Part shown: piece by piece, positions 46,518 to 54,950 of the stretch
Numbering within the stretch: the stretch's first letter is position 1
How the letters are laid out: every line of letters begins with the position of its first letter
DNA from: Ensifer canadensis
GTDB lineage: Bacteria > Pseudomonadota > Alphaproteobacteria > Rhizobiales > Rhizobiaceae
DNA length: 64,000 nucleotides
Direction of reading: 5' to 3'
Assembly (NCBI RefSeq): GCF_017488845.2
Contig: NZ_CP083374.1
Coordinates: 591,501-655,500 of the forward strand
Translations under genes and position numbers: made by a program
Notes under the pieces: generated by a model
What the model was told of the DNA's origin: nothing
The model's database searches: none
Seen by the model: only the letters and a program-made list of their open reading frames with translations

Positions 46518-47570
46518 TCAGAGTGTGGTATTGAATGGAACCTTGATGGAGCCATCAAGAATACCGGCACGCGCCTTTTCGACCTCGACAAGCGCTTCCT
46601 TCGCCCTGGCATTCAGCTCAGCCGGCCCCTGTTCCGCGAAGACCGGCGAGGGAATGAAGTCGATGACGCCGGTGCCAAGGCCCGTATGCTCGTGCGTGCC
46701 GCCCTTCCATTCAGGACCGACGGCCTTCGTTGCCTCGTTGTAGAGCGAGACGCCGAAATCGAGGCCGACGATGGAGATAAGCGACTTCGGACCGAGTGCG
46801 TACTGTCCCGGAGCAAGGCAGCTCACCATGCGGCCTTCCTTTTCGTTGGCTGCGGCGATAATGCCGCCGTCGGTGGCCGCCGCGTCCGTCTGAATGTAGT
46901 CGATGCCGTCATTGTACATCTGGGTAGCGATTTCCTGGCCCTTTGCAGGATCCTGGAACGAGCCGGCAAAAGCGGCGATGACGCTGGCGTCCGGCTTGAT
47001 CGAGTGGACGCCGGCTTTGAACGCGTTGAAATCGGCGTTGAGCGGCGGGATCGAAACACCTCCGATGAAGCCTGTCTTGCCCGTCGTTGTCATCTTGGCC
47101 GCAAAGACGCCAGAGAGATAGCAGCCGAGATAGTAGTCGTAAGACACCGTGACTACGTTCGGGATCGCCGGCTCGAAGGGGTCGGCGAACAGCTGGATCC
47201 ATTTGGTACCGGGATAGGACGGCGCCAGCGCCTTGAAGGGCTCGGCCACTTCGTTGAAGGTGGAGATGATGATCGCAGCACCTGCGTCGCCGAGCGTGCG
47301 GTAGATGGTCTCGTAGGTCGCGGGGTCCTGCGCGTAGACGGCGCGGTATTCAAAACCCTTCTCTTCCGACAGCTGCTTGAGCTTGGCGATCATCTGATCG
47401 ACCGGGCCGTTGTCGCCGGCGGCCTGCGTGTGGACCAGTGCGACCAGCCCGCCGGACGCCATGGCAAATTCGGGCACGATGCTGGCGGCAAGACCGAGCG
47501 CTGCGGCGCCCGCGCTCGCCTGCAGGAATGTGCGACGGTGCATTATGTGTTGTGAAGCCTTGTCAGTCAT
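46518..47570 (-). CDS. BMP-family nucleoside-binding lipoprotein/periplasmic protein
   Basis: A 350-aa Bmp-family (PnrA/Med-like) substrate-binding protein with a Tat-type signal (HRRTFLQASAGAAALGLA) rather than a lipobox. Body motifs include GLVALVHTQAAGDNGPVDQM, IIISTFNEVAEPFKALA, GCYLSGVFAAKMTTTGK and GVSIPPLNADFNAFKAG. The family binds purine and pyrimidine nucleosides, which fits the nucleoside hydrolase in the same operon. The start has a GAGGG site upstream. Confidence 0.92.
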   Translation of the reverse strand: MTDKASQHIMHRRTFLQASAGAAALGLAASIVPEFAMASGGLVALVHTQAAGDNGPVDQMIAKLKQLSEEKGFEYRAVYAQDPATYETIYRTLGDAGAAIIISTFNEVAEPFKALAPSYPGTKWIQLFADPFEPAIPNVVTVSYDYYLGCYLSGVFAAKMTTTGKTGFIGGVSIPPLNADFNAFKAGVHSIKPDASVIAAFAGSFQDPAKGQEIATQMYNDGIDYIQTDAAATDGGIIAAANEKEGRMVSCLAPGQYALGPKSLISIVGLDFGVSLYNEATKAVGPEWKGGTHEHTGLGTGVIDFIPSPVFAEQGPAELNARAKEALVEVEKARAGILDGSIKVPFNTTL

Positions 47571-47651
47571 GATTGTTCCCTCTTTTGTTGATTGTCTTGT
47601 GTCATGCGCATTCCGACACGCGCGGACAATGCCGACGAGTGCCTGGTCGTC

Positions 47652-47972
47652 TCAAAGCGGCGGCGAATAGGATGCAGGGTTCATGATCATCACCTCCTGC
47701 TTCTGGATCGCATCGAGCGCCCAGACCTCGGAGATGAATTTTTGCCAATCCGGATCGGCGTACATGGCCGACCGGCGCGCCTCGCGATCCGCAAGGCTGT
47801 CGTAGGCCCACATCAGAACGGTGGTGTGAAGCGTACCGAGTTCCGAAACGTAGAGGCCGACGAACGTGTTGAGATGGCGTTTCTGCACCGGGAGGCCGTC
47901 GGCCTCGTATTTCTTCATCCACTTGTCGACCGTGCCTGGTTTGAACGTATAGGTGCGGTGTTCGAGGATCAT
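47652..47972 (-). CDS. NIPSNAP-family protein
   Basis: A 106-aa NIPSNAP protein (MILEHRTYTFKPGTVDKWMK, GTLHTTVLMWAYDSLADRE, ASYSPPL). It is a dimeric alpha-beta barrel fold of unknown biochemical role; bacterial members often sit in catabolic operons and may bind small hydrophobic or aromatic molecules. It lies between the GMC gene (12-base gap) and the BMP gene (81-base gap). Confidence 0.9.
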   Translation of the reverse strand: MILEHRTYTFKPGTVDKWMKKYEADGLPVQKRHLNTFVGLYVSELGTLHTTVLMWAYDSLADREARRSAMYADPDWQKFISEVWALDAIQKQEVMIMNPASYSPPL

Positions 47973-47984
47973 CGGATCACTCCC

Positions 47985-49610
47985 TTAGCTGTTCAGGATC
48001 AATTCGGCGCATTTCTCGCCGATCATGATGGCGGGCGCGTTGGTGTTGCCGCTCGAGATGATCGGCATGATCGAGGCGTCGGCGACACGCAGACCCCCGA
48101 TGCCGTGCACCTTGAGCTGCGCATCCACCACCGCCATCGGATCGTTGCCCATCTTGGCGGTGCCAACAGGATGGAACGTCGTCATGGCCGTTGCGCGCAG
48201 CCAGCGGGTCAGCCCGGCATCGTCGAGCGCTTCCGGCCCGGGCGCCAGTTCCTTGCCGCGAAAGCGGTCGAATGCCTTCTGGCCGACGATGTCGCGCGTC
48301 AGCCGGATGCCGTCAATCATCGTGCGGATGTCAAAATCGGACTGGAGGTAGTTCGCCTGAATCTTCGGCTTGTCGGTCGGGTTCGCCGACCGCAGCGTAA
48401 TTTCGCCGCGGCTCGCCGGATTGACGGGTCCGACGCGGATTGTGAAGCCGTGATCGGCCTCCACCGCCCGCTTCTTGGCGAAGGGATTGGGGAAATGCAG
48501 GTTGGCGGTCTTTTCCAGCGCTGGCATGAAATGCAGCTGGATATCGGGCGAGACGAGGCCCTCGTTCGAGCGAATGAAGGCACCCGCCTCGTAGGGAAAC
48601 GTCGTCGTAACGCCCTCGCCAAACAGCATTCCTTGTGCGACGGCGGGAATGAGCTTGTCGGCGCGCAGGTCGCCGAACAGCGTCACCGGCTCGCGGCATT
48701 CCCAGCTCATGACGCAGTCGACGTGGTCCTGGAGGTTCTTGCCGACACCGGGAAGATCGAGCGTCGGCTTGATGCCGAGCGCACTCAGTTCGTCTGCCGG
48801 CCCGATGCCGGAAAGCAGCAGCGCCTTGGGCGAATTGACCACGCCTGCCGACAGGATGACTTCGCGCCCGGCACGCGCGATGCCCGGCCTGCCATCCTTC
48901 AAATATCCGACGCCGCATGCTCGGCCACCCTCGATGAGGACACGCGTCGTTTCGGCGCCCGTCAGCACGGTAAGGTTCTTTCGTCCGAGCGCCGGGCGCA
49001 GAAATGCCCAGGATGTGGACCAGCGCTTGCCCTTGCGAATGGTGAAATCGTAGCGGCCGAACCCTTCCTGGGTGGCGCCGTTGAAGTCGTCATTCTCTGG
49101 ATAGCCGGCCTGCAGGCCCGCCTCGCAGAACACGTCCATCAGCGGATTGTGGCCACGGGCACGGCAGACGGTGAGTTCGCCGTCCGTGCTGTGAAACGCG
49201 TCATCGCGCTCGATGTGCGTCTCAGAGCGCCGGAAAGCCGGCAGCACGTCTTCATAGGACCAGCCGGGTGAACCGAGCTGCGCCCAGCGATCATAGTCGT
49301 GGCGATTGCCGCGCACGTAGATCATGCCGTTGATGGTCGAGGTCCCGCCGAGAACCTTGCCGCGCGGCCAATAGAGGGAGCGGCCGTTGAGATAGGGCTC
49401 CGGTTCCGTGTGATAGTGCCAGTTGTAGATGCCCGAATGGAAGAGCTTGCCCATCAGCATCGGTAAACGAAAAAGCGGATTGCGGTCCTTGCCACCAGCC
49501 TCGATCAAAAGCACGTGGTTGGCCGGGTTCTTCGACAGGCGGTTCGCAAGAACGCAACCGGCCGAACCCGCGCCAACGATGATAAAGTCATATTCCGGGG
49601 TAGACGCCAT
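47985..49610 (-). CDS. GMC-family FAD oxidoreductase (choline-dehydrogenase-like)
   Basis: A 541-aa GMC flavoprotein: ADP-binding FIIVGAGSAGCVLANRLS, GMC signature GRSLYWPRGKVLGGTS, the second signature GVVNSPKALLLSGIGP, and active-site His in TTFHPVGTAKMG with the partner Asn in SGNTNAPAIMIGE. It oxidises a primary or secondary alcohol. In this operon the substrate may be a nucleoside or sugar hydroxyl rather than choline; no betaine-aldehyde dehydrogenase is adjacent. This is inference from context. Only three bases separate it from the upstream glycosylase-like gene. Confidence 0.9.
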   Translation of the reverse strand: MASTPEYDFIIVGAGSAGCVLANRLSKNPANHVLLIEAGGKDRNPLFRLPMLMGKLFHSGIYNWHYHTEPEPYLNGRSLYWPRGKVLGGTSTINGMIYVRGNRHDYDRWAQLGSPGWSYEDVLPAFRRSETHIERDDAFHSTDGELTVCRARGHNPLMDVFCEAGLQAGYPENDDFNGATQEGFGRYDFTIRKGKRWSTSWAFLRPALGRKNLTVLTGAETTRVLIEGGRACGVGYLKDGRPGIARAGREVILSAGVVNSPKALLLSGIGPADELSALGIKPTLDLPGVGKNLQDHVDCVMSWECREPVTLFGDLRADKLIPAVAQGMLFGEGVTTTFPYEAGAFIRSNEGLVSPDIQLHFMPALEKTANLHFPNPFAKKRAVEADHGFTIRVGPVNPASRGEITLRSANPTDKPKIQANYLQSDFDIRTMIDGIRLTRDIVGQKAFDRFRGKELAPGPEALDDAGLTRWLRATAMTTFHPVGTAKMGNDPMAVVDAQLKVHGIGGLRVADASIMPIISSGNTNAPAIMIGEKCAELILNS

Positions 49611-49613
49611 GGT

Positions 49614-50465
49614 TCACCATGCGATGGGACGGCCGCCCATCGCCTCCAGATAGAGATTGCAGAGAAGGAAGGGATTCTCCCGGCCAAGCACCTTGTCGGC
49701 GAAAGCGGGATGCTCTCGCTCGATGCAGGCGACATTGCCGGTGCGGCCCTCGCGAATGCCGGTTTGGGCGAAGATATCGGCCGCAGCCGCACCGAAACCG
49801 AGAAAGACGATCGGCTCGCCCCGCGCCAGAAGCATTTCGACCACACGCAGCATCAAGGGCCGCCAGAACGGAAGATGTCCGCGCGACTGATGCGGATCGA
49901 TATCGACGCGAAAGCGGGAAAGCGTCAGGGATGCGTTGAGCAGCAGCACGCCCTCGCCCACCCAGCGGTCGGCGATTGCGTCTGGCGCCTCGAACGCGCC
50001 GGCAGGGTCGCACAACAGGCGCCGCACATCGGGCCAGCGACCGAAGTCTTCGCTAAGGCTCTCGTCACCGAGCCGCGCGGCCGCGATGAGCTGCATATAG
50101 GCGCGGATGCTCTTCGAGAACATCTTGTCCAGCTCGACCCACGCGGCAAGATTGCCGGCCTCGAAGGCTCGGCCCGTTGCGAAACCTGGCTCCGGATAGG
50201 GATCCTGACCGAGGATCATGCAGCGCACGCCGTCGGGAGCGATCCCATCGAAGGCCGCAAGAGCATGCGCACCCTTCGGCTGCCCGGGAAAGGTCTTGCC
50301 GCGACGCGCGGGAAAAATCGGCTCCCAGGATTCGAAATCGAGACCGGCATCGACCCGATCGAAATCATCGCCGATGGGTCCGAGCGCATCCTGCCAGACA
50401 TCAGGCAGATCGGCCTCCCAGCCGGCCAGCGTTTCCGCCATCGCCTCCCTCAGTCGTCCCGACAT
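49614..50465 (-). CDS. uracil-DNA-glycosylase-superfamily protein, first gene of the nucleoside operon
   Basis: A 283-aa protein of the UDG fold. Motif A is GQDPYP (catalytic Asp88; family 1 has GQDPYH), the uracil-reading Asn is kept in GVLLLNASLTL (Asn177), but the DNA-intercalating HPSPLS loop is replaced by HPAFAD (252-257). ATG 50465 with GGAGGGG eight bases upstream is the start; the frame is open to 50531. It is the first gene after the RutR-like operators, heading a nucleoside import/catabolism operon rather than standing alone as repair genes do. It could be a true repair enzyme or a variant acting on free nucleosides or another small molecule. Confidence 0.82.
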   Translation of the reverse strand: MSGRLREAMAETLAGWEADLPDVWQDALGPIGDDFDRVDAGLDFESWEPIFPARRGKTFPGQPKGAHALAAFDGIAPDGVRCMILGQDPYPEPGFATGRAFEAGNLAAWVELDKMFSKSIRAYMQLIAAARLGDESLSEDFGRWPDVRRLLCDPAGAFEAPDAIADRWVGEGVLLLNASLTLSRFRVDIDPHQSRGHLPFWRPLMLRVVEMLLARGEPIVFLGFGAAAADIFAQTGIREGRTGNVACIEREHPAFADKVLGRENPFLLCNLYLEAMGGRPIAW

Positions 50466-50508
50466 CACACCGCCCCTCCAACCTGCTGAACGAGAGACTA
50501 GACAAAAG

Positions 50509-50580
50509 CTGACCAAAGTGTCAACTTTCATGAACGCAAAAAATGACTATGTCGTCAGGTTTTTTTGACCAGATCGTCAA
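50509..50580. promoter_or_regulatory. three RutR-box-like operators
   Basis: The E. coli RutR consensus, from memory, is TTGACCANNTGGTCAA. Site 1 at 50565-50580 is TTGACCAGATCGTCAA (one mismatch). Site 2 at 50509-50524 is CTGACCAAAGTGTCAA (three mismatches). Site 3 at 50543-50558 is ATGACTATGTCGTCAG (four mismatches). They lie between the minus-strand operon and the divergent RutR-like gene, supporting control of both by uracil/thymine or a related ligand. Confidence 0.6.
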
Positions 50581-50702
50581 CTTTTTTTTGCAAAGGGCGA
50601 TGCGCTTGCATTTTGCCGGAAAACTCGGAAATTGCGGAAACGGTCTCGCCGCCACGCATGATTGTCTGGTAGGGAGCAGCGGCGAGATGGAGGCGAGATC
50701 GC

Positions 50703-51347
50703 ATGGCAAGGGCAGCACGAGATCCGGAGGAGCGTATCCGCGCACGCAATATGCGCCTCATCATCAAGGCCGGGATCGAGATATTCGCGCGTAAGGGCTT
50801 CGACGGCACACGCATCGCCGAGATCGCCGAGGCCTCGGGCCTGCCCAAGGCCAACGTCTATTACTACTTCTCCTCCAAGGAGGAGATCTACAAGGCCATC
50901 GTTACACACCTAATCGCCAGCTGGGACGACGCGCTGAAATACATCTCGCCCGAGCGCGAGCCAGCTGACGCCTTCCGCCTCTACATCAAGGCCAAGCTCG
51001 ATTACACGCGTAAGAACACTGCGGAATCCCGGCTCTTTGCCAGCGAGATCATCCAGGGCGCCCGGTTTCTGAAGAAGAAGGATCGCGACCACATGCGCCA
51101 GGTCACGGATGCGCACGTGGCAGTCGTCGAGGGATGGATTGCGGCAGGAAAGATGCTTCCGGTCGATCCGCGCCACCTGTTCATCATGCTTTGGGCATCA
51201 ACCCAATTCTACGCGGATTTCGAGCCCATCGCAGCCGACGGACTGAAGAAGGCGCGTTTGAAGGCAGAGGATTATGACACGGCAGCGACGACGATTACCG
51301 AGACGATCCTCAAGGGCATTCTTCCGGACCCGGCGCAACGTTCATGA
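50703..51347 (+). CDS. RutR-like TetR-family regulator
   Basis: A 214-aa TetR protein. The HTH (about 15-60) reads GTRIAEIAEASGLPKANVYY then YFSSKEEIYKAIV. The C-terminal domain follows RutR closely (TAESRLFASEIIQGARFL, VDPRHLFIMLWASTQFYADF, matching RutR SRLFCMEML and DPQHLIFMIWASTQHYADF as I recall it). RutR senses uracil and thymine and controls pyrimidine degradation. It diverges from the ten-gene operon with RutR-box-like sites between, so it is its probable regulator. Confidence 0.9.
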   Translation: MARAARDPEERIRARNMRLIIKAGIEIFARKGFDGTRIAEIAEASGLPKANVYYYFSSKEEIYKAIVTHLIASWDDALKYISPEREPADAFRLYIKAKLDYTRKNTAESRLFASEIIQGARFLKKKDRDHMRQVTDAHVAVVEGWIAAGKMLPVDPRHLFIMLWASTQFYADFEPIAADGLKKARLKAEDYDTAATTITETILKGILPDPAQRS

Positions 51348-51498
51348 ATGAATATAACATGAGCGGGCCTCAAACTTGATTGCTCTCGAAAGAATTCAAA
51401 CCGTCGACACCCGCCATGTCACGCTACGGACATTAGTAGTTTGCGAGCTTCTTGCCGGTTGATCATGCGGCGTAGATATCAAATTATCCGGCAAGGCT

Positions 51499-53157
51499 TT
51501 GAAAGCGACGAGGGCCGATTGCTTGATTGTTTTTTCTCCAACGCTCCCCGGAAACGGCAAAATAACGGGTGTGTTCGTTAGCCCGGATAGCCATATCTTG
51601 GCCGTCGCGAGCTTGTTTCCGCTGCTTACAAATCCGCCAGGGCGTGCCGCCTATACCGGGCAAAGGTTGCGCCATCGGCTGGCCCTCTACCATCGCGGCG
51701 AGCGGCGGCCCTTTGCGGCCTTCGATATGCTGCGGCTCCCCATCAACGACATCAGCTTTCATCCGCACGAACCGGTCATCGCGATTGCGGCAGGCAGCTA
51801 CGATGGCGGCTGGTTTTTTGAAGGCGAGCTGGTCGCTTGGAACTGGTCATCTGATCGGTCCTGGCCGCTGGCCGGGGGTCTGCCCGAGATTGAGCTCTGC
51901 AGCTTCAATGTCGCTGGCGATCGGCTCGATCTGCTGGTCAGGCCTTGGGACGAAGAGTGGGGCAACGAAGAAAGTGAGGAAGATCCGTTCGACCGGCTCT
52001 ACCCGGTGAACGTTGCTTACGAGGGGGCAGTCGGCAGTATCGCTGTCGAGATCGATCCGGCGACATGGATCGCGCGTCAGACGATCGATAGGCAGGTGTC
52101 TGATCAAGATCGGCAATCGGCGATGGAACGGCAGCTGGCCAATTGGTTCGGCACCGATCGACTGGTGCAGCGAGGCGCAATCTGGGACGTCGCTTGGCTG
52201 GACAACGGCCGGCTCGCCGCCGTCCATGACCTCTGCCTGCTCGAAATTCATGACCTGGAGAACGGCAGCGTCGTCTGCTTCTCCGGTGAGGGGTATGGCG
52301 CGCGCATCCTGCGATCGTCGCCGCCGATTGTTCAGATCGGACCGCCTGCCTCAGCGCTTGGCGAAGCACCGCGCTCGCGACTGCAGGTGCTCCGTGATGG
52401 GCGGCTTGCGGAATTTGGCGCGTTCGAGGGCGTCTATACCTTTGTCTCCTCCCGCGACGGCCGGGTTCTGGGACGGCGCGACAGACATCCGGCGGGCGTT
52501 GGCCAAGCCGATGTCCTGATCGATATCTGCACCGGACAGGCCCGGTTTGCCGACCTCGGCCACTATGACTGTTTCAATCATCATATCGGCGTCGATGGCG
52601 CGCCAGATCTCTACTTGCTGCAAGGCACTCCACCGACCTCACACAAGAAGAAGCGTCTCTGCCGCGTGCGACCGGACGGCACCGTCGAGGACTTGTGGCC
52701 GCTGCTGCCTGCCGACGGCAGCCACGCCAGCCATGCCATGGAATGCATCGGCTGCTACGTCGAGGACGACGCCGGTCGTGGTATCGTCGTGGCCGGCCGG
52801 CACTATCACCCGGATCCGCGTCAGGGCCATCATGGCTTCATCTACCGAAAGGCGATCAAGCGACCGGGCCGTGAGATTTGGCGTCACACCACCACGGCGG
52901 CCGCCAGCGCTGTGGTTCATGTTGCGCCAATCGGACTGGTTGTTGCGGCGCTGCTCGACGGCACGATCCTCGTGCTCGACGCGGCAGCCGGCACAGTCGT
53001 GGCGAAGGCGCGTGCCGCCGTCAACGGGGTTGCGACGGTCATCTATGCGATGGATGCTTCAGACGCCTTGCTGGCTGTCGGAACGTTCGACGGATGCATC
53101 GCCGTCATTGCGCTCGACGACCTGTCGGCCGATGGCGGCATCCTGGAACTGGCCTGA
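51499..53157 (+). CDS. hypothetical beta-propeller-like protein
   Basis: A 552-aa protein with no signal peptide or membrane segment. It contains repeated strand-rich units with a WD/PQQ-like look (ISFHPHEPVIAIAAGSYDGG, IWDVAWLDNGRLAAVHDLCL, LLDGTILVLDAAAGTVVAKA, DALLAVGTFDGCIAVIAL), consistent with a beta-propeller. An acidic insertion (WGNEESEEDPFD, about 155-167) and SHKKKRL break the pattern. The start is TTG 51499 or a downstream codon. I do not recognise a family with known function. It stands alone between the RutR-like gene and DUF6494. Confidence 0.7.
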   Translation: MKATRADCLIVFSPTLPGNGKITGVFVSPDSHILAVASLFPLLTNPPGRAAYTGQRLRHRLALYHRGERRPFAAFDMLRLPINDISFHPHEPVIAIAAGSYDGGWFFEGELVAWNWSSDRSWPLAGGLPEIELCSFNVAGDRLDLLVRPWDEEWGNEESEEDPFDRLYPVNVAYEGAVGSIAVEIDPATWIARQTIDRQVSDQDRQSAMERQLANWFGTDRLVQRGAIWDVAWLDNGRLAAVHDLCLLEIHDLENGSVVCFSGEGYGARILRSSPPIVQIGPPASALGEAPRSRLQVLRDGRLAEFGAFEGVYTFVSSRDGRVLGRRDRHPAGVGQADVLIDICTGQARFADLGHYDCFNHHIGVDGAPDLYLLQGTPPTSHKKKRLCRVRPDGTVEDLWPLLPADGSHASHAMECIGCYVEDDAGRGIVVAGRHYHPDPRQGHHGFIYRKAIKRPGREIWRHTTTAAASAVVHVAPIGLVVAALLDGTILVLDAAAGTVVAKARAAVNGVATVIYAMDASDALLAVGTFDGCIAVIALDDLSADGGILELA

Positions 53158-53244
53158 GTCGTCCACCCTGCGCACCTCACGATCCTGCTTCCTTGACAAC
53201 TCGCCTTCCCTTACAATCCCTTCCGGACACAGAGGAGTTCCGCA

Positions 53245-53436
53245 ATGAGCGAAGACGCCTTCAACATATCGATCCGCAAGTTCTTGAAGGAAGTCGGCAT
53301 CACCTCGCAGCGCAAGATCGAGGAGACGGTGCGCGAAGGGCAGACCGGCGAAAAGACGCTGAAGGTTCGCATGACGCTGACGGCGGAAGGCACAGACCTC
53401 AACCACGTGGTAAATGGCGAGATCGAGCTTCCGTAA
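53245..53436 (+). CDS. DUF6494-family small protein
   Basis: A 63-aa protein (MSEDAFNISIRKFLKEVGIT, GEKTLKVRMTLTAEG, NHVVNGEIELP) matching the small DUF6494 family, predicted helix then beta strands. A GAGGAG site precedes the ATG. Function unknown. Confidence 0.85.
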   Translation: MSEDAFNISIRKFLKEVGITSQRKIEETVREGQTGEKTLKVRMTLTAEGTDLNHVVNGEIELP

Positions 53437-53763
53437 AACGCATCAAGCTCTCTACCGTGCGACGTCGCACCCCATTAATGCAATTTCGGATCATGGTCTC
53501 CACTCATTGCCCATCCGCATAGCAGTGGCCTTGCGTGTGCGGGGGGGGGCGCGAGTGTGCGCGACCTTTTCTGGTCAGGCCGGCCGTCTTGTTGATATGT
53601 CCGACCTTGCAACAAAAAGATGCCTCCCAATTGAGCGGCGCCTGAACGGATGCCGGGCGTCGGATACGCCGGGCGTGACACTGTTTGGGTTCAAGTGTCG
53701 GGCCGCGGCCACTGGATCATCGCGCTGAAAATCCGGTGGCCGGTCAACGGTGATGCCCGACGA
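53437..53763. other. intergenic gap
   Basis: No gene seen in 327 bases. A run of nine G occurs at 53541-53549; it is not inside a coding frame. Confidence 0.5.
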
Positions 53764-54189
53764 TCAAGCCTCGTCAGGCCCCTTCCTGTACACTAGGAAC
53801 TTGTTGCCCTCAGGGTCGCGAAAATATGCGCAGTACGGGCCGTCGGAGTTTTCCCCTCTCGGTCCGGGAGCGCCTTCGTCAAAGCCGCCAGCCGCCAAAG
53901 CAACCGCATGGACCTCGTGAACCTGAGCACGGGACCGAGCTTCGAAGGCGACCATCCCGCCATTGCCGACGTTTGCCGGTGCGCCGTTTAAGGGGCTGAT
54001 CACGCCGAATTCGAGCGCCTGGTGCCCGTAATAGACAGCCCTTCCGGGCTGCACCAGAACGCGGCCGATACCGAATACGCCGAGCAGCTTGTCATAGAAA
54101 GCCGCTGCAGCATCCAGGTCATTGGTGCCTACGGTCGAGTGACCCGGCAGCCCGCGGGGCTTGTCGGGCTGAGCTGTGATATCGTTCAT
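53764..54189 (-). CDS. VOC/glyoxalase-family protein
   Basis: A 141-aa VOC-fold protein (HSTVGTNDLDAAAAFYDKLL, CAYFRDPEGNKFLVYRK), a single-gene unit of the kind often labelled glyoxalase/bleomycin resistance. Metal-ligand candidates are His18-type and the Glu of DPEGNK. It is transcribed away from the cupin gene. Confidence 0.88.
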   Translation of the reverse strand: MNDITAQPDKPRGLPGHSTVGTNDLDAAAAFYDKLLGVFGIGRVLVQPGRAVYYGHQALEFGVISPLNGAPANVGNGGMVAFEARSRAQVHEVHAVALAAGGFDEGAPGPRGENSDGPYCAYFRDPEGNKFLVYRKGPDEA

Positions 54190-54502
54190 TACGATCTTCC
54201 TCTTATGTTGCGCGCGGCCAGGGTGGTGACACCACTCTCAGCTCGCAGAGGAGATCTGCGCGTTTCTTGTGTATCGCATTTTTCACAAATGCAGCCGGTG
54301 TGTTTCGAACTGTGTCAAACTGCCGGGCGGATACATCCTCATACAACTGCCCTTTGGAGCGATACGGACCCGGGACGTGAGCGGCGATACATGCCGTTAC
54401 AAACGGCCCGTCGGGCGGACACATCGTCAATACACGAACGCACTCAAATGGTGCCGCTGGCCTCAATGACGAAGGCTCGAACAATGCGGAAAGGAAGACC
54501 AG
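54190..54502. other. divergent intergenic gap
   Basis: 313 bases between VOC (minus) and cupin (plus). No gene seen; presumed promoters for both. Confidence 0.4.
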
Positions 54503-54904
54503 ATGAAAATGTCTCATGTCATGGCGGGTGCGCTGCTGATTGTTGGAAGTGGATTGGCGCTGCCCACGGCCAACGCACAGCAACCGGGAATTCAGCGCAC
54601 CGACCTTGTGCAGCACGATCTCAGCATACCCGCGCACGAGACCGTTCAGGCACGCGTCGATTTCGGGCCCGGCGCAATCTCCATCAAGCACTCTCATCCG
54701 GGCGAAGACGTGGCCTATGTCCTCGAAGGCTCGCTGGAATACCAGCTCGAGGATAGAGCGCCGGTTACCCTTCATGCCGGAGAGGCCCTGTTCATTCCGG
54801 CCGGGGTGGCTCATCTCGCGAAGAATGTCGGCAGCGGCAAGGCATCGGAGCTCGCGACCTACATCGTCGAGAAAGGAACCCCGCTTGTCGTCCCGGTCAA
54901 GTGA
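54503..54904 (+). CDS. exported cupin-domain protein
   Basis: A 133-aa single-domain cupin with a signal peptide (about 1-25, ending ANAQ). Cupin motif 1 is HSHPGEDVAYVLEGSLEYQL (two His, one Glu metal ligands) and motif 2 GEALFIPAGVAHLAKN carries the third His. It is likely a periplasmic metal-binding enzyme or binding protein. AAAGGA precedes the ATG. It is followed 46 bases later by an epoxide hydrolase, probably in one operon. Confidence 0.9.
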   Translation: MKMSHVMAGALLIVGSGLALPTANAQQPGIQRTDLVQHDLSIPAHETVQARVDFGPGAISIKHSHPGEDVAYVLEGSLEYQLEDRAPVTLHAGEALFIPAGVAHLAKNVGSGKASELATYIVEKGTPLVVPVK

Positions 54905-54950
54905 GCGTTTCGACATGGATCCTCGAAAGCAGAGAGAAGGAAGTGTGAAA

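Noticed and set aside
45966..49271. Two long plus-strand open frames (529 and 559 codons)
   Set aside because: Antisense to the ATPase, BMP, NIPSNAP and GMC genes; high GC gives long spurious frames.
53541..53549. Run of nine G as a phase-variation tract
   Set aside because: It is outside any supported gene or recognisable promoter.
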